Positions 23,327 to 33,047 of a stretch of 64,000 bases of DNA are shown here, one piece after another. The notes below the pieces were generated by a model. That model did not search any database. It was not told the DNA's origin and worked only from the letters and a program-made list of their open reading frames with translations. Within the stretch, counting starts at the first letter, position 1; every line of letters begins with the position of its first letter. This DNA is from Agromyces albus. Its GTDB lineage: Bacteria; Actinomycetota; Actinomycetes; Actinomycetales; Microbacteriaceae. The stretch spans positions 1 to 64,000 of the forward strand of contig NZ_SDPN01000011.1 of assembly GCF_004134825.1 (NCBI RefSeq), read 5' to 3'. Made by a program: the position numbers and the translations under genes.

Positions 23327-25111
23327 CTACACCTCGGTGTGGCCGAGGCTCGGTCGATCGACGAAGCTCGCGCCCGCGCCCGTGAACACGTCGAGCTCGA
23401 GCACGACGAGTTCGTTCACGCCGTCGCGCGTCGCAGGGCCGGGCACGTACAACGTCTGCTGCGGCCCGCGGCGCCAGTAGCGCCCGAGCGCGAAGTCGTT
23501 GATCCACGCGAATCCCTTGCCCCACGCGCTCGTGTCGAGGAAGAGGTCGGTCGCCGCACCGAGCGTGAAGCTCGCGTGCGCGAGAACGGGGCCGGCGACA
23601 GGTGCGGCGGGGGCATCCGCTGCGGCAGGCAGGTAGCCACCGCGGAGTGACGCGGTCGCCACTCCCGGCACGCGTTCGAGATCGAGCGGGGTCACGCTCC
23701 AGCCGGTGATCGGAACACCGTCGAGCCGGGCGCCGCCGATGAGCCCCTTCTCCTCGCCGATCCGCGTGCCGTAGTCGACCCGGCCCTGGTCTTCGACGAG
23801 CACGGTCAGCTCACCCCGGGCGGCGGGAAGCGCGAGCACCCGTTCGTGCGCATCGCGGGAGAGCACGCCGACCGGCACGCCGTCGAGGAACAGCCATGCA
23901 CGATCGCGCACCTCGCCGAAGCTCAGGATGCCGGCCCCGCCGTCGCCCTCGAGCTGGGTGCTGTACAGGGCGAGCCCGCGGTCGTGGTGGAGTTCGTCGA
24001 AGGTCGGCAGGTCGTGGTGCGCCCGTCGTTCGCCGAGCTGCGCCTCGACCGCGAGCAGCGAGGCGGTGACCTCGAGCGGCACGTCGAAGGCCAGGGCGGG
24101 AGCGGATGCCGCAGGCTGTTCGTCGGGCACGGGCGCGTACTTCGCGATCACGTCGCGGAAGGCGAAGTACTTCTCCGTCGGATTGCCCGCCTCGTCGAGC
24201 GGGGCGTCGTAGTCGTACGACGTCGTGATGGGCAGGTAGCGGCCCTTGTGGTTCGCGCCGTTCGTGAGGCCGAAGTTCGTGCCGCCGTGGAACATGTAGA
24301 GATTGACCGAGCCGCCGGCAGCGAGGAGCGCGTCGAGGTCGGATGCCGACTGCTCGGCGGACGTCGTGTGGTGGTGGGTGCCCCAGCTGTCGAACCATCC
24401 GTCCCAGAACTCCATGCACATGAGCGGGCCGGTGGGCTGGAACTCGCGGAGCGTCGCCAACCGCTCGACCGAGCGCGAACCGAACGAGGCGGTCATGTGC
24501 AGGCCGGGGAGCCTTCCGGCTTCGAGCATCTCGGGCACCGGCTGGTCGATCGTCGTCAGCGGCAGGGTGATGCCCGACTCGCGCGTCACGCGCACGAGCT
24601 CGGCGAGGTAGTCCTTGTCGTCGCCGTAGGCGCCGTATTCGTTCTCGATCTGCACGAGCACGACCGGTCCGCCGTGCTGCACCTGCAGCGGCGCCACGAT
24701 CTCGTAGACCTGGCGGAGGAACTCCGTGACGGCGTCGAGGTAGGTCGGCTCAGAGCTGCGCGGGCGCACTGCGGCATCGCGCAGCAGCCAGGCCGGCAGG
24801 CCGCCGTTGTCCCATTCGGCGCAGATGTAGGGACCGGGCCGCACGATCGCGTGCATCCCCTCGGCCGCGATGAGCGACAGGTAGCGACCGAGGTCGAGCC
24901 CGCCGTCGGTGATGAACTCGCCCCGGCGCGGCGCGTGGGCGTTCCATGCGACGTACGTCTCGATCGTGTTGAGCCCCATGAGCCGGGCCTTGCGGATGCG
25001 ATCGGCCCACTGCTCGGGGTGCACGCGGAAGTAGTGCATCGCTCCGGAGATGATCTGGTGCGGCTTCCCGTCGAGCAGGAAGTCGTCTGCTCCGATGGCG
25101 AACTCTGGCAT
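23327..25111 (-). CDS. GH35 beta-galactosidase
   Basis: 594-residue glycosidase without signal peptide, so it acts inside the cell on imported beta-galactosides. The N-terminal GH35 domain has the acid/base Glu158 in QIENEYG and the nucleophile Glu234 in MEFWDGW. Beta-sandwich regions follow to the C-terminus. It is the last gene of an operon with two permeases and a binding protein; a strong hairpin separates it from the binding-protein gene and may lower its expression. Starting at the ATG at 25111, with GGAAGG about 12 bases upstream. Confidence 0.92.
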   Translation of the reverse strand: MPEFAIGADDFLLDGKPHQIISGAMHYFRVHPEQWADRIRKARLMGLNTIETYVAWNAHAPRRGEFITDGGLDLGRYLSLIAAEGMHAIVRPGPYICAEWDNGGLPAWLLRDAAVRPRSSEPTYLDAVTEFLRQVYEIVAPLQVQHGGPVVLVQIENEYGAYGDDKDYLAELVRVTRESGITLPLTTIDQPVPEMLEAGRLPGLHMTASFGSRSVERLATLREFQPTGPLMCMEFWDGWFDSWGTHHHTTSAEQSASDLDALLAAGGSVNLYMFHGGTNFGLTNGANHKGRYLPITTSYDYDAPLDEAGNPTEKYFAFRDVIAKYAPVPDEQPAASAPALAFDVPLEVTASLLAVEAQLGERRAHHDLPTFDELHHDRGLALYSTQLEGDGGAGILSFGEVRDRAWLFLDGVPVGVLSRDAHERVLALPAARGELTVLVEDQGRVDYGTRIGEEKGLIGGARLDGVPITGWSVTPLDLERVPGVATASLRGGYLPAAADAPAAPVAGPVLAHASFTLGAATDLFLDTSAWGKGFAWINDFALGRYWRRGPQQTLYVPGPATRDGVNELVVLELDVFTGAGASFVDRPSLGHTEV

Positions 25112-25141
25112 GAGGCTATATTGCCTTCCGATAGTGGGCGA

Positions 25142-25175
25142 ACGTGTGCGGGCCGGTCTCCCGGCCCGCACACGT
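25142..25175 (-). terminator. Intra-operon hairpin between binding protein and beta-galactosidase genes
   Basis: A perfect 15-base inverted repeat, ACGTGTGCGGGCCGG, with a TCTC loop. There is no clear T-run, so it probably works as a partial terminator or an mRNA-stabilising 3' structure, giving much binding protein and less enzyme. Confidence 0.7.
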
Positions 25176-25204
25176 CGGACTGCGGCGATCAGCCGCGGCG
25201 ATGA

Positions 25205-26554
25205 TCAGCCCTTGACGTCGAAGCCCTGCTCGTTGCCGTAGTCGATGAGCTGCTCCTGCCAAGTCGCCAGTCCGTCATTGAGATCGGACTTGTTGGCGTA
25301 GGCCTGGCCGACGGTGTCGCCGAAGATGCTGTTCGCGTACACCTGGTAGGGCAGGTACGACCAGCCGGGCACGACGTCGCTCGCCGCCTGGGTCAGCACT
25401 TCGTTGATCTTCTGGCCGCCGAAGTACTCCGACTCCTGGTTCACGAACTCCTCGGACTCGAGCTCGGCGACCGTCGACGGGAATCCGCCGCTCTCGCCGA
25501 AGATCTTGATCGACTCGGGGTCGCTGTTGAGCCACTTGAGGAAGGCCGCGGCGAGCGCCGGGTTCTTGCTCTGCTTCAGCACGGCCTGGCCGCCGCCGCC
25601 GTTCTCGGCGGACACAGGCTCCCCGTCATACGTCGGCATCGGCGCAACACGCCAGTCGCCGGCTCCGTCGGGAACGCTCGACTCGAGCACGCCCGGCATC
25701 CACGCACCGAGCACGAGGCTCGCGATCGTGCCGTCGCCGAGACCCTTGAACCACTCGTCGCTCCAGCCCGGGATGTCGGAGAGGAGGTCCTTCTCGAGCA
25801 GCTGGTTCCACGTGGTCGCCCACTTGGCGCTGCCCTCGTCGGCGAGGTCGACGGTGATGTCGGCGCCGTCGACGTCGAACGGGTGACCGCCGGCCTGCCA
25901 GATCATGCTGGTCGCGAAGCCGGAGTCGCCCGTGTCGGAGGTGATGTACTTCGTCGGGTCTGCTGCGTGCAGCTGCTCACCGGCGGCGATGTACTCGTCC
26001 CACGTCGTCGGCACGGCGATGCCGAACTGCTCGAACACCGTCGCGTTGTAGAACAACGCCATGGGGCCCGAGTCCTGCGGCAGGCCGTAGAGCTTGCCGT
26101 CGATGTTCACCGAACCCCACGTCGAGGCGGTGTACTGGTCTTCGAGCTCGTCGAGGCCGTAGGCCGAGAGGTCGACGAGCGAGTCCGAAAGCGCGAACTG
26201 CGGCATCGCGTAGTACTCGATCTGCACGACGTCGGGGCCGCCCGAACCGGCCTTGATGGCGTTCTGGAGCTTCGTGTACTCCTCGGTGTTGGTGCCCGCG
26301 TTCACGAGCTTCACGTCGACCTTCGGGTAGGCCTCCTCGAACGCCGCGACCTGCGCCTCGGCCGATGGGGTCCAGCTCCAGTAGGTGATCGTGCCGCCCG
26401 CTTCGAGGGCTGCCTCGAGGTCGGATGCCGATGCATCGCCGGTGCCGGCGCCGGCGCTGGGTGCACAGGCGACGAGCGCGCCGCCGAGGGCTGCGACGGT
26501 GACGACGGCAGTGGCCATCCGGCGGAAGCCGGACCTGCTGCGCTTGGTGGTCAT
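25205..26554 (-). CDS. Sugar ABC transporter substrate-binding lipoprotein
   Basis: 449-residue extracellular solute-binding protein of the family 1 type (MalE/UgpB-like). It has a twin-Arg-like basic start, a hydrophobic signal and a lipobox LVACAP (Cys29). It captures an oligosaccharide for the two permeases encoded upstream; the GH35 gene points to beta-galactosides. Good ribosome site (GAAAGGA). Confidence 0.92.
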   Translation of the reverse strand: MTTKRSRSGFRRMATAVVTVAALGGALVACAPSAGAGTGDASASDLEAALEAGGTITYWSWTPSAEAQVAAFEEAYPKVDVKLVNAGTNTEEYTKLQNAIKAGSGGPDVVQIEYYAMPQFALSDSLVDLSAYGLDELEDQYTASTWGSVNIDGKLYGLPQDSGPMALFYNATVFEQFGIAVPTTWDEYIAAGEQLHAADPTKYITSDTGDSGFATSMIWQAGGHPFDVDGADITVDLADEGSAKWATTWNQLLEKDLLSDIPGWSDEWFKGLGDGTIASLVLGAWMPGVLESSVPDGAGDWRVAPMPTYDGEPVSAENGGGGQAVLKQSKNPALAAAFLKWLNSDPESIKIFGESGGFPSTVAELESEEFVNQESEYFGGQKINEVLTQAASDVVPGWSYLPYQVYANSIFGDTVGQAYANKSDLNDGLATWQEQLIDYGNEQGFDVKG

Positions 26555-26657
26555 GGTGTTCCTTTCACTTCGTTGTAATCGGTGATCGTGATACGGGGGG
26601 TTCGGTGCAGGACGCGCCAGGTGAGAGGGATGGTGCTCGGCAAGACAGCGCCTCTCG

Positions 26658-27545
26658 TCACTGCTTGACGCTTCCGGCGCTCAAGCCCGACTGCCAGTAC
26701 CGCTGCAGCACGAGGAAGGCGACGACGATGGGGACGATCGTGAGCAGCGATCCGGTCAGCACGAGGTTGTAGATCGGATCCGCCGAGGCACCGGTGGCCT
26801 GGTCGTTCCACTGGTCGAGTCCGACCGTGAGCGGATACCACGCGGGGTCGCTCAGCATGATGAGCGGGAGGAAGTAGTTGTTCCAGGTCGCCACGACGGT
26901 GAAGAGCAGCACCGTGACGACGCCCGGCGCGAGGAGCCGGAGCGAGATCGTGAAGAACGTGCGGAACTCCCCCGCGCCGTCCATGCGTGCCGCCTCGAGC
27001 AGCTCCGTCGGCACGGAGTCGACCGCGTAGACCCAGATGAGGTAGAGCCCGAATGGGCTGATGAGCGACGGGATGATGATCGCCCACGGCGTGTTCGTGA
27101 GGCCGAGCTGGCTGAACATGAGGAACGTCGGCACGGCGAGCGCGGTGCCCGGGATCGCGATCGCACCGAGCACGATGGCGAACACGGCCCGGCGGCCCGG
27201 GAACCGGAACTTCGCGAGACCGTAGCCGGCCACCGTCGCGAGCAGCGTCGCCCCGCCGGCGCCCAGCACGACGTAGAGCAGCGTGTTGCCGAGCCAGCGC
27301 ACGAAGATGCCGTCGCGATAGGTGAGGGTCTCGACGATGTTCTGGCCGAGCACGAACTCGTCGCCGAACCACAGGCCGAACGTCGTGAAGAGGTCGGCCT
27401 GGGTCTTGCTGGCGTTGATCACGAGCCAGACGAGCGGCACGAGCGTGTAGATGACGAAGACCGACATCAACACGGTGAGCGTGATCGACTTGCGGGTGCG
27501 CGGGCTGGCGTTGCGGGGTCGGCCCGCGTACGCGATGCGGCTCAT
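26658..27545 (-). CDS. Sugar ABC transporter permease (MalG-like)
   Basis: 295 residues, six predicted membrane segments, with the conserved EAA loop (ELLEAARMDGAGEFRTFF) that contacts the ATPase. The start overlaps the stop of the partner permease gene (ATGA). No ATPase gene is in the cluster, as is usual in actinobacteria where one shared MsiK-type ATPase serves many importers. Confidence 0.92.
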   Translation of the reverse strand: MSRIAYAGRPRNASPRTRKSITLTVLMSVFVIYTLVPLVWLVINASKTQADLFTTFGLWFGDEFVLGQNIVETLTYRDGIFVRWLGNTLLYVVLGAGGATLLATVAGYGLAKFRFPGRRAVFAIVLGAIAIPGTALAVPTFLMFSQLGLTNTPWAIIIPSLISPFGLYLIWVYAVDSVPTELLEAARMDGAGEFRTFFTISLRLLAPGVVTVLLFTVVATWNNYFLPLIMLSDPAWYPLTVGLDQWNDQATGASADPIYNLVLTGSLLTIVPIVVAFLVLQRYWQSGLSAGSVKQ

Positions 27546-28495
27546 CGTTCTTCCTTTCGCGACCCGCGGAGCTGCACGACGTACGCGATCACCGCGGTGA
27601 TCAGGCCCATCACGATCGCGACGGTCGCCGAGTAGTTGTACTGCTGCCCCGAGAACGACAGGTTGTAGGCGTACATGTTCGGCGTGAAGAACGTCGTGAT
27701 GATGTTCGGCGCCAAGGGCTTCAGGATGTTGGGCTCGTTGAAGAGCTGGAAGCTGCCGATGATCGAGAAGATCGTCGAGATGACGATCGCACCGCGGAGG
27801 GCGGGGATCTTGATGCCGGTGATCACCCGGAACGGGCCGGCGCCGTCGAGCTCGGCCGCTTCGTAGAGCTCATTCGGAATGGTGCGCAGCGCCGCGTAGA
27901 AGATCAGCATGTTGTAGCCGACGAACTCCCACGTCACGATGTTGCCGATCGAGACGAGGATCCACTCGCGCGCGAACGGCGTCACGGCCTCGAAGCCGAG
28001 CAGGTCGTTGATGTTCCCCGCGAGGCCGAAGTTGCCGCCGTAGATGAATCCCCACATGAGCACCGCTACGACCGCTGGCACGGCGTAGGGCAGGAAGATC
28101 ACGATGCGGAAGAACCCCGAGACGTGCAGCCGCGCGCTGTCGATGGCGAGGGCCGCGGCGAGAGCCAGCACGAGCATGATCGGCACCTGCACGACCAGGA
28201 AGAGCAGCACGCGCAGGAAGGACTCCCAGAACTGCGAGTCTGCGAACACCTCGGCGAAGTTCTCGAGTCCGACGAACGCGTTGCCTCCCATGAGCTGCTC
28301 GCGGAAGAGGCTGAGGTAGATCGCGTAGGCGACCGGCGCGATGAACACCAGCACGAACACCGCCATGAAGGGGCCCACGAACGCCCAGCCGCGCCAGTCG
28401 GGGCGCGATTTCACCTTGCGGGCGGGGGCCGCGGGGGCGGGCACCGTGCTCGGGCTGGGGGCCTCAGGGGCGTCCAGTTTCGACAACGTCGTCAT
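27542..28495 (-). CDS. Sugar ABC transporter permease (MalF-like)
   Basis: 317 residues with a Pro/Ala-rich cytoplasmic start of about 30 residues, six membrane segments and the EAA loop (ELYEAAELDGAGPFRVI). First gene of the beta-galactoside operon; the ATG at 28495 lies just after two LacI-type operators. Pairs with the MalG-like protein. Confidence 0.92.
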   Translation of the reverse strand: MTTLSKLDAPEAPSPSTVPAPAAPARKVKSRPDWRGWAFVGPFMAVFVLVFIAPVAYAIYLSLFREQLMGGNAFVGLENFAEVFADSQFWESFLRVLLFLVVQVPIMLVLALAAALAIDSARLHVSGFFRIVIFLPYAVPAVVAVLMWGFIYGGNFGLAGNINDLLGFEAVTPFAREWILVSIGNIVTWEFVGYNMLIFYAALRTIPNELYEAAELDGAGPFRVITGIKIPALRGAIVISTIFSIIGSFQLFNEPNILKPLAPNIITTFFTPNMYAYNLSFSGQQYNYSATVAIVMGLITAVIAYVVQLRGSRKEER

Positions 28496-28517
28496 TTCGC
28501 TCTCTCGGGCTCGGGCT

Positions 28518-28567
28518 ATGTTCACGTAAACATCAGTCTGGCGACTGTAGCATGTTGACGTAACCAT
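28518..28567. promoter_or_regulatory. Pair of LacI-family operators
   Basis: ATGTTCACGTAAACAT (28518-28533) and ATGTTGACGTAACCAT (28552-28567) are near-identical, each roughly palindromic around ACGT, and 34 bases apart. They sit between the divergent lacI-type gene and transporter operon and would let one regulator control both. Confidence 0.85.
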
Positions 28568-28582
28568 CACCAAGGGGGACCG

Positions 28583-29644
28583 ATGACCGTTGCCGATGAG
28601 GCCACCGACGCAGGCCAGCCGCGCCGGCGGAGTCCTTCGATGGCGGATGTCGCGCGCGAAGCGGGCGTGTCGGGCCAGACCGTCTCTCGCGTCTCGACGG
28701 GCCGCCCCAACGTCGACGAAGACACCCGCAACCGCGTACTCGCGGCGATGCGCAAGCTCGGATACCGGCCGAACAGCGCCGCTCGAGCGCTCCGCTCGGG
28801 TCACTTCCGCAACCTCGGCGTCATCATGTTCACGCTGTCGTCGTTCGGCAACATGCGCACGCTCGACTCCATCGCCGTCGCGGCGGCGGCGGCCGGCTAC
28901 TCGATCACGCTCATCCCGGTGCAGCACCCGACGCAGGGCGAGGTGACCGTCGCATTCAGTCGATTGAGCGAGCAGGCCGTCGACGGCGTCATGATCATCA
29001 TCGAGGCGCACGCCCTCGATGAGGCCGACATCGAACTGCCGCCCGGGCTCCCGGTCGTCGTGGTCGACTCGAGCGCCCGATACCAGTACCCCGTCGTCGA
29101 CACCGACCAGGCCGAGGGTGCGCGGCTCGCGACCGAGCACCTGCTCGACCTCGGTCACGACACCGTGTGGCACATCTCGGGCCCCGTCCACTCCTATTCC
29201 GCCGAGCGGCGGCGCGAGTCGTGGGCCGAGACGCTCACGACCCACGGGCGCCCAGTTCCCGACGTCATCGTCGGCGACTGGTCGTCGGAGGCCGGATACC
29301 GCGCGGGCCTCGAACTCGCCGCGCGTCCCGAGGTCACCGCGATCTTCGCCGCCAACGACCAGATGGCGCTCGGGGTGCTCCGCGCGCTGCACGAGCGCGG
29401 CCGCGCGGTTCCCGCCGACGTGAGCGTCGTGGGCTTCGACGACATGGATGAGTCGAAGAGCTTCTGGCCGCCGCTCACGACGGTCCACCAGAGCTTCGAG
29501 GAGGTCGGCCGGCACACCGTCAGCCAGCTCATCGAGGAGATCGAGGGCGCACCCCCCTCGTCAGTGAGCGTGCTGGTGCCGACCGAGCTGGTCGTGCGCG
29601 CGAGCTCAGGGCCCGCGCCGCGGCATCCGACCGCCGACGCCTAG
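28583..29644 (+). CDS. LacI-family regulator of the beta-galactoside operon
   Basis: 353 residues: a helix-turn-helix (about 20-65, MADVAREAGVSGQTVSRV) and a periplasmic-binding-protein-like sensor domain. Divergent from the transporter operon, with two operators between, so it most likely represses the importer and GH35 genes until the sugar or a derivative is bound. The ATG follows AAGGGGGA. Confidence 0.9.
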   Translation: MTVADEATDAGQPRRRSPSMADVAREAGVSGQTVSRVSTGRPNVDEDTRNRVLAAMRKLGYRPNSAARALRSGHFRNLGVIMFTLSSFGNMRTLDSIAVAAAAAGYSITLIPVQHPTQGEVTVAFSRLSEQAVDGVMIIIEAHALDEADIELPPGLPVVVVDSSARYQYPVVDTDQAEGARLATEHLLDLGHDTVWHISGPVHSYSAERRRESWAETLTTHGRPVPDVIVGDWSSEAGYRAGLELAARPEVTAIFAANDQMALGVLRALHERGRAVPADVSVVGFDDMDESKSFWPPLTTVHQSFEEVGRHTVSQLIEEIEGAPPSSVSVLVPTELVVRASSGPAPRHPTADA

Positions 29645-29749
29645 CCTGACACCTCGCGCACGGCTGGTCCGGCGGCACTCCGGATGCCTCTGGACCGCGC
29701 CTCCCGCAGCGCGATAGCGTGTGTGCGCGTCAAGCCCTGGAGGTCAACG

Positions 29750-30091
29750 ATGTCCATCTATCAGCGCACCGGCGACCAGACCGACGACGTCGACTGGAAC
29801 GACAACATCGAGGGCGTCGCCCTCGGATCCGACGTCTCACTGATCCTCGAATACGAGTCGAGATCGGGCGCCGGGCCGCGGCTGCACCGGCATCCGTATT
29901 CCGAGACCTTCGTCGTGCGCCGGGGCCGTGCACTGTTCACGATCGGCGAGGAGCGGCTCGAGGCCCACGGCGGGCAGGTGCTCGTGGTGCCCGCGCTCAC
30001 GGCGCACAAGTTCGAGGTGATCGGCCCCGAGCCCTTCGTGTCGACGAACATCCACGCGAACCCGACCTTCGAGACGGAGTGGCTGGAGTAG
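29750..30091 (+). CDS. Small cupin-domain protein
   Basis: 113 residues forming a single cupin barrel. Motif 1 reads RLHRHPYSETFVVRRG and motif 2 PALTAHKFEVIG, retaining His and Glu ligands for a metal. Such proteins may be sugar-binding, enzymatic or regulatory; no specific role is evident. The ATG follows a strong GGAGGT. An upstream in-frame ATG lacks such a site. Confidence 0.85.
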   Translation: MSIYQRTGDQTDDVDWNDNIEGVALGSDVSLILEYESRSGAGPRLHRHPYSETFVVRRGRALFTIGEERLEAHGGQVLVVPALTAHKFEVIGPEPFVSTNIHANPTFETEWLE

Positions 30092-30171
30092 AACGGAGGC
30101 CCAACCTGTTGTAACGGGCAAGAGTGTTGTCGCAGGAACAGCCTTCGAACCCGGCACAGGATGGAGCACGG

Positions 30172-31077
30172 ATGACCGACTACGGGCACGACCTGATCTT
30201 CGGCACGTTCATCACGCCGATGCACGAGAACGCCGAGCAGGTCGTTCGCGCGGCGCAGCACGCCGAACGGGCGGGGCTCGACCTCGTGACGTTCCAGGAC
30301 CATCCCTACCAGCGGCGGTTCCTCGAAACCTGGACACTGCTGAGCTACGTCGCCGCCCGCACCGAACGCGTGCGTCTCGCCGGTGACGTGCTGAACCTGC
30401 CGCTGAGGCCGCCGGCGGTGCTCGCGAAGTCGGTCGCGAGCCTCGACGTGCTGAGCGGCGGACGCGTCGAGCTCGGCCTCGGCGCGGGTGGCTTCTGGGA
30501 CGCGATCGAGGCGTACGGGGGCCGGCGGCTCTCCCCCGGCCAGGCGGTGACGGCGCTCGGCGAGGCCATCGACGTGATCCGGGCCATCTGGGACGTCGAC
30601 GCGCGCGAGGCGACGGCGATCCGCGGCGAGTACTACCGGCTCGTGGGCGCGAAGCGCGGCCCGGCGCCGGCGCATCCGATCGAGATCTGGCTGGGTGCCT
30701 ACAAGCCGCGGATGCTGCGGCTCACGGGCACGAAGGCCGACGGATGGCTCCCCTCGATCGGTCGCATGAGCACCGACGAGATCAGGGCCGGGAACGAGAC
30801 CATCGACGCGGCGGCGATCACCGCGGGCCGCGAGCCCCGGAACGTGCGGCGGCTCGCCAACATCATCGGCCAGTTCGGACCGACGAGCCCGCGGCTGCTG
30901 TCGGGACCGCCCGAGCAATGGGTCGATCAGCTCGCGGCGATGACGCTCGAGCACGGCTTCTCGGGCTATGTCCTCGCCGGCGACAACACCGGCGACTACG
31001 ACCGCATCGGGCGGGAGGTCATCCCTGCGGTGCGAGAGCTCGTCGCCGCCGAACGCGACCGCAGCCTGGCATCCTGA
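30172..31077 (+). CDS. LLM-class flavin-dependent oxidoreductase
   Basis: 301-residue luciferase-like TIM-barrel protein (FMN or F420 user). Typical segments are the N-terminal FGTFITP, the VASLDVLSGGRVELGLGAG region near 105 and WLGAYKPRML near 180. The start is the ATG at 30172 behind GGAG. Substrate unknown; relatives act in F420-linked redox, sulfonate or nitrilotriacetate metabolism. Confidence 0.85.
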   Translation: MTDYGHDLIFGTFITPMHENAEQVVRAAQHAERAGLDLVTFQDHPYQRRFLETWTLLSYVAARTERVRLAGDVLNLPLRPPAVLAKSVASLDVLSGGRVELGLGAGGFWDAIEAYGGRRLSPGQAVTALGEAIDVIRAIWDVDAREATAIRGEYYRLVGAKRGPAPAHPIEIWLGAYKPRMLRLTGTKADGWLPSIGRMSTDEIRAGNETIDAAAITAGREPRNVRRLANIIGQFGPTSPRLLSGPPEQWVDQLAAMTLEHGFSGYVLAGDNTGDYDRIGREVIPAVRELVAAERDRSLAS

Positions 31078-31084
31078 CGTCGGG

Positions 31085-32020
31085 TCAGATCGCCCGGTGG
31101 TCGACGAACGACATCCGCGGACCTCGCCTCGGGCGCCCGCGCACCCCGGCGGCGCCGAGCAACCGCACGACCCGGTAGCGGTGGCCCGCCCACGGGGTCA
31201 TCGCCTCGAGCATCTCGTCGTCGGTCATGTCGCGGCCCCAGAGCGCGTGGCCGAGGTAGTTCGAGAGGTGGTAGTCGCCGACCGAGAGCGCGTCGGCGTC
31301 GCCGAACGCACGCTGGGCGACTTCGGCTGCCGTCCACACGCCGATGCCCGGCAGCAGGGTGAGGCGGGCCGCGGCATCCGCCGGGCTCATCCGCACCGCC
31401 TCCTCGAGCCGCGCCGCGTACCGTGCGGCATTGACGATCGTGCGGGCCCGGCGCGGGTCGACGCCGGCCTGGTGCCACTCCCAGCTCGGGATCGACGCCC
31501 AGCCGCTCGGCGACGGCACGACGTGCATGGGTCGCGGCGTCGGGCCGGGCGCGGCGCTGCCGTGCCGCTTCACGAGCCGCCGCCAGGAGGCGTGCGCCTG
31601 CAGGGTGATCACCTTCTGCTCGAGGATCGCCGGCACGAGCGCCTCGAAGACACGCCCGGTGCGAGGGATGCGCAGGCCCGGGTTGCTCCGGTGCGCGTCG
31701 TCGATGAGCCGGATGCGCGGCTCGAACTCCGAGGGGTCGTCGAGGCCGCCGGCCAGCTCGGGCGCCGCCTCGACGGCAGTGGCCGCGCCGGGACCCCATC
31801 CGAGGCAGCGGAGCTCGCCGGGCGACCGCTGCTCGATGCGGATCGTCGCGGGCCCGTCATCGGTGAGCGTCGTGCGCCACACGGCACCGGCAGCGTCGAT
31901 GTGCAGCGTCGGGTCGCCGCCGCCGCGCCCGAGACCCGCGAGCGTCTGCAGCAGGTCGGTCGGATGCGCCGGGCTCCACGTCAGTGCATGGTCGGCGATC
32001 ACCCCTCCAGTCTGCAACAC
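31085..32020 (-). CDS. DNA-3-methyladenine glycosylase (AlkA-like)
   Basis: 311-residue base-excision repair glycosylase of the helix-hairpin-helix family. The hairpin LTLLPGIGVWTAAEVA near 225 is followed by the catalytic Asp in SVGDYHL. It removes alkylated bases from DNA. The start is uncertain: a GTG at 32020, or a GTG at 32002 with a GGAGG site that is almost too close. It follows the universal stress gene at a short distance, probably in one operon. Confidence 0.87.
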   Translation of the reverse strand: MLQTGGVIADHALTWSPAHPTDLLQTLAGLGRGGGDPTLHIDAAGAVWRTTLTDDGPATIRIEQRSPGELRCLGWGPGAATAVEAAPELAGGLDDPSEFEPRIRLIDDAHRSNPGLRIPRTGRVFEALVPAILEQKVITLQAHASWRRLVKRHGSAAPGPTPRPMHVVPSPSGWASIPSWEWHQAGVDPRRARTIVNAARYAARLEEAVRMSPADAAARLTLLPGIGVWTAAEVAQRAFGDADALSVGDYHLSNYLGHALWGRDMTDDEMLEAMTPWAGHRYRVVRLLGAAGVRGRPRRGPRMSFVDHRAI

Positions 32021-32049
32021 CGCACCGACGGCTCAGGCCGGTGCCCCGG

Positions 32050-32910
32050 TCACTCGCCGGGTCGCACGACGATCGTGGGCGACGTCATCGACACCAGTAC
32101 GTCGTGGCTCACCGACCCGATCAGGAATCGGCCCACCCAATTGCGGCCGTGGCTGCCGACCACAAGGAGCGACGCATCGCGTGCCGCGAAGATGAGCTCC
32201 GCGGCTGCGCCGCCCTCCTCGAGCCGCCCCTCGGCCACCGCGCCGCGCGACGCCGCGATGTCGAGCGCATCGTCGAGGATCTGCCGGTGCATGTCCTGCA
32301 CGACCGCGACGTCTTCCGCGTAGTCGTCGTAGACCGACTGCCATTCCGTGGGCACTCTCCAGACGTGCACGAGCGTGAGTTGCTCGCCCGTGCGTGCGGC
32401 CTCGTCGGCGCCGATGCCGATGGCCTCGATCGATGCCGCGGATCCGTCGACGCCCACGATGATCCCCGCCCGCACGGCAGGATCGAGGCCCTCGGGTATC
32501 ACGGCCACAGCGCCGCCGCCGGGCCGTCCGGCGAGGCGCGAACCGAGCGTCCAGCGTGACGAGCGGCCGTGGGATGCGGCCCCCACGACGAGGAGCGTGC
32601 CCTGGGTGAGATAGTCGTCGAGCTCTCGAAGCGGGTCGCCGTGCACGGTCGCGGTCGTGAGCCGAAGCTCTGGGTAGGCTTCGCGCACCTCCTCGGTGAC
32701 CTCCATGAGGTCGACGTGCGCGTCCGCCGGTGCGCCGGCATCGCGGTGCTCGCCCGATTGACCCGACTGGCCCGACTGCTCGCGGCCCGGCATCACCTGC
32801 ACGACGACCAGTGGAACCCCGTTGGCGTGAGCCACCGCCCACTGGAGGGCGTCTTGATCGGATGGCGCGTCATCCCAGCCCACCACGATCTTGTCGAACA
32901 CCGTGATCAC
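32050..32910 (-). CDS. Tandem universal stress protein
   Basis: 286 residues containing two UspA domains. Both halves keep the nucleotide-binding pattern near their ends (GAASHGRSSRWTLGS and GSHGRNWVGRFLIGSVS). Such proteins bind ATP and help survival under low oxygen or stress. The start is taken as the GTG at 32910 that begins VITVFDKIVVG; upstream codons do not look like the family. Lies upstream of the DNA-repair gene. Confidence 0.87.
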   Translation of the reverse strand: MITVFDKIVVGWDDAPSDQDALQWAVAHANGVPLVVVQVMPGREQSGQSGQSGEHRDAGAPADAHVDLMEVTEEVREAYPELRLTTATVHGDPLRELDDYLTQGTLLVVGAASHGRSSRWTLGSRLAGRPGGGAVAVIPEGLDPAVRAGIIVGVDGSAASIEAIGIGADEAARTGEQLTLVHVWRVPTEWQSVYDDYAEDVAVVQDMHRQILDDALDIAASRGAVAEGRLEEGGAAAELIFAARDASLLVVGSHGRNWVGRFLIGSVSHDVLVSMTSPTIVVRPGE

Positions 32911-33047
32911 CCGCTCTCGCACGTTGGTCGCCCTGGGTCCATTCTCCCACCGACGATCGCGCGGCACTCGGATCGAAGGTCACCTGGATGCGGAAACCGG
33001 CGTGGCCGCTTCGATCACGAAGCGGCCACGCCAGGGTCGGATTGCGG

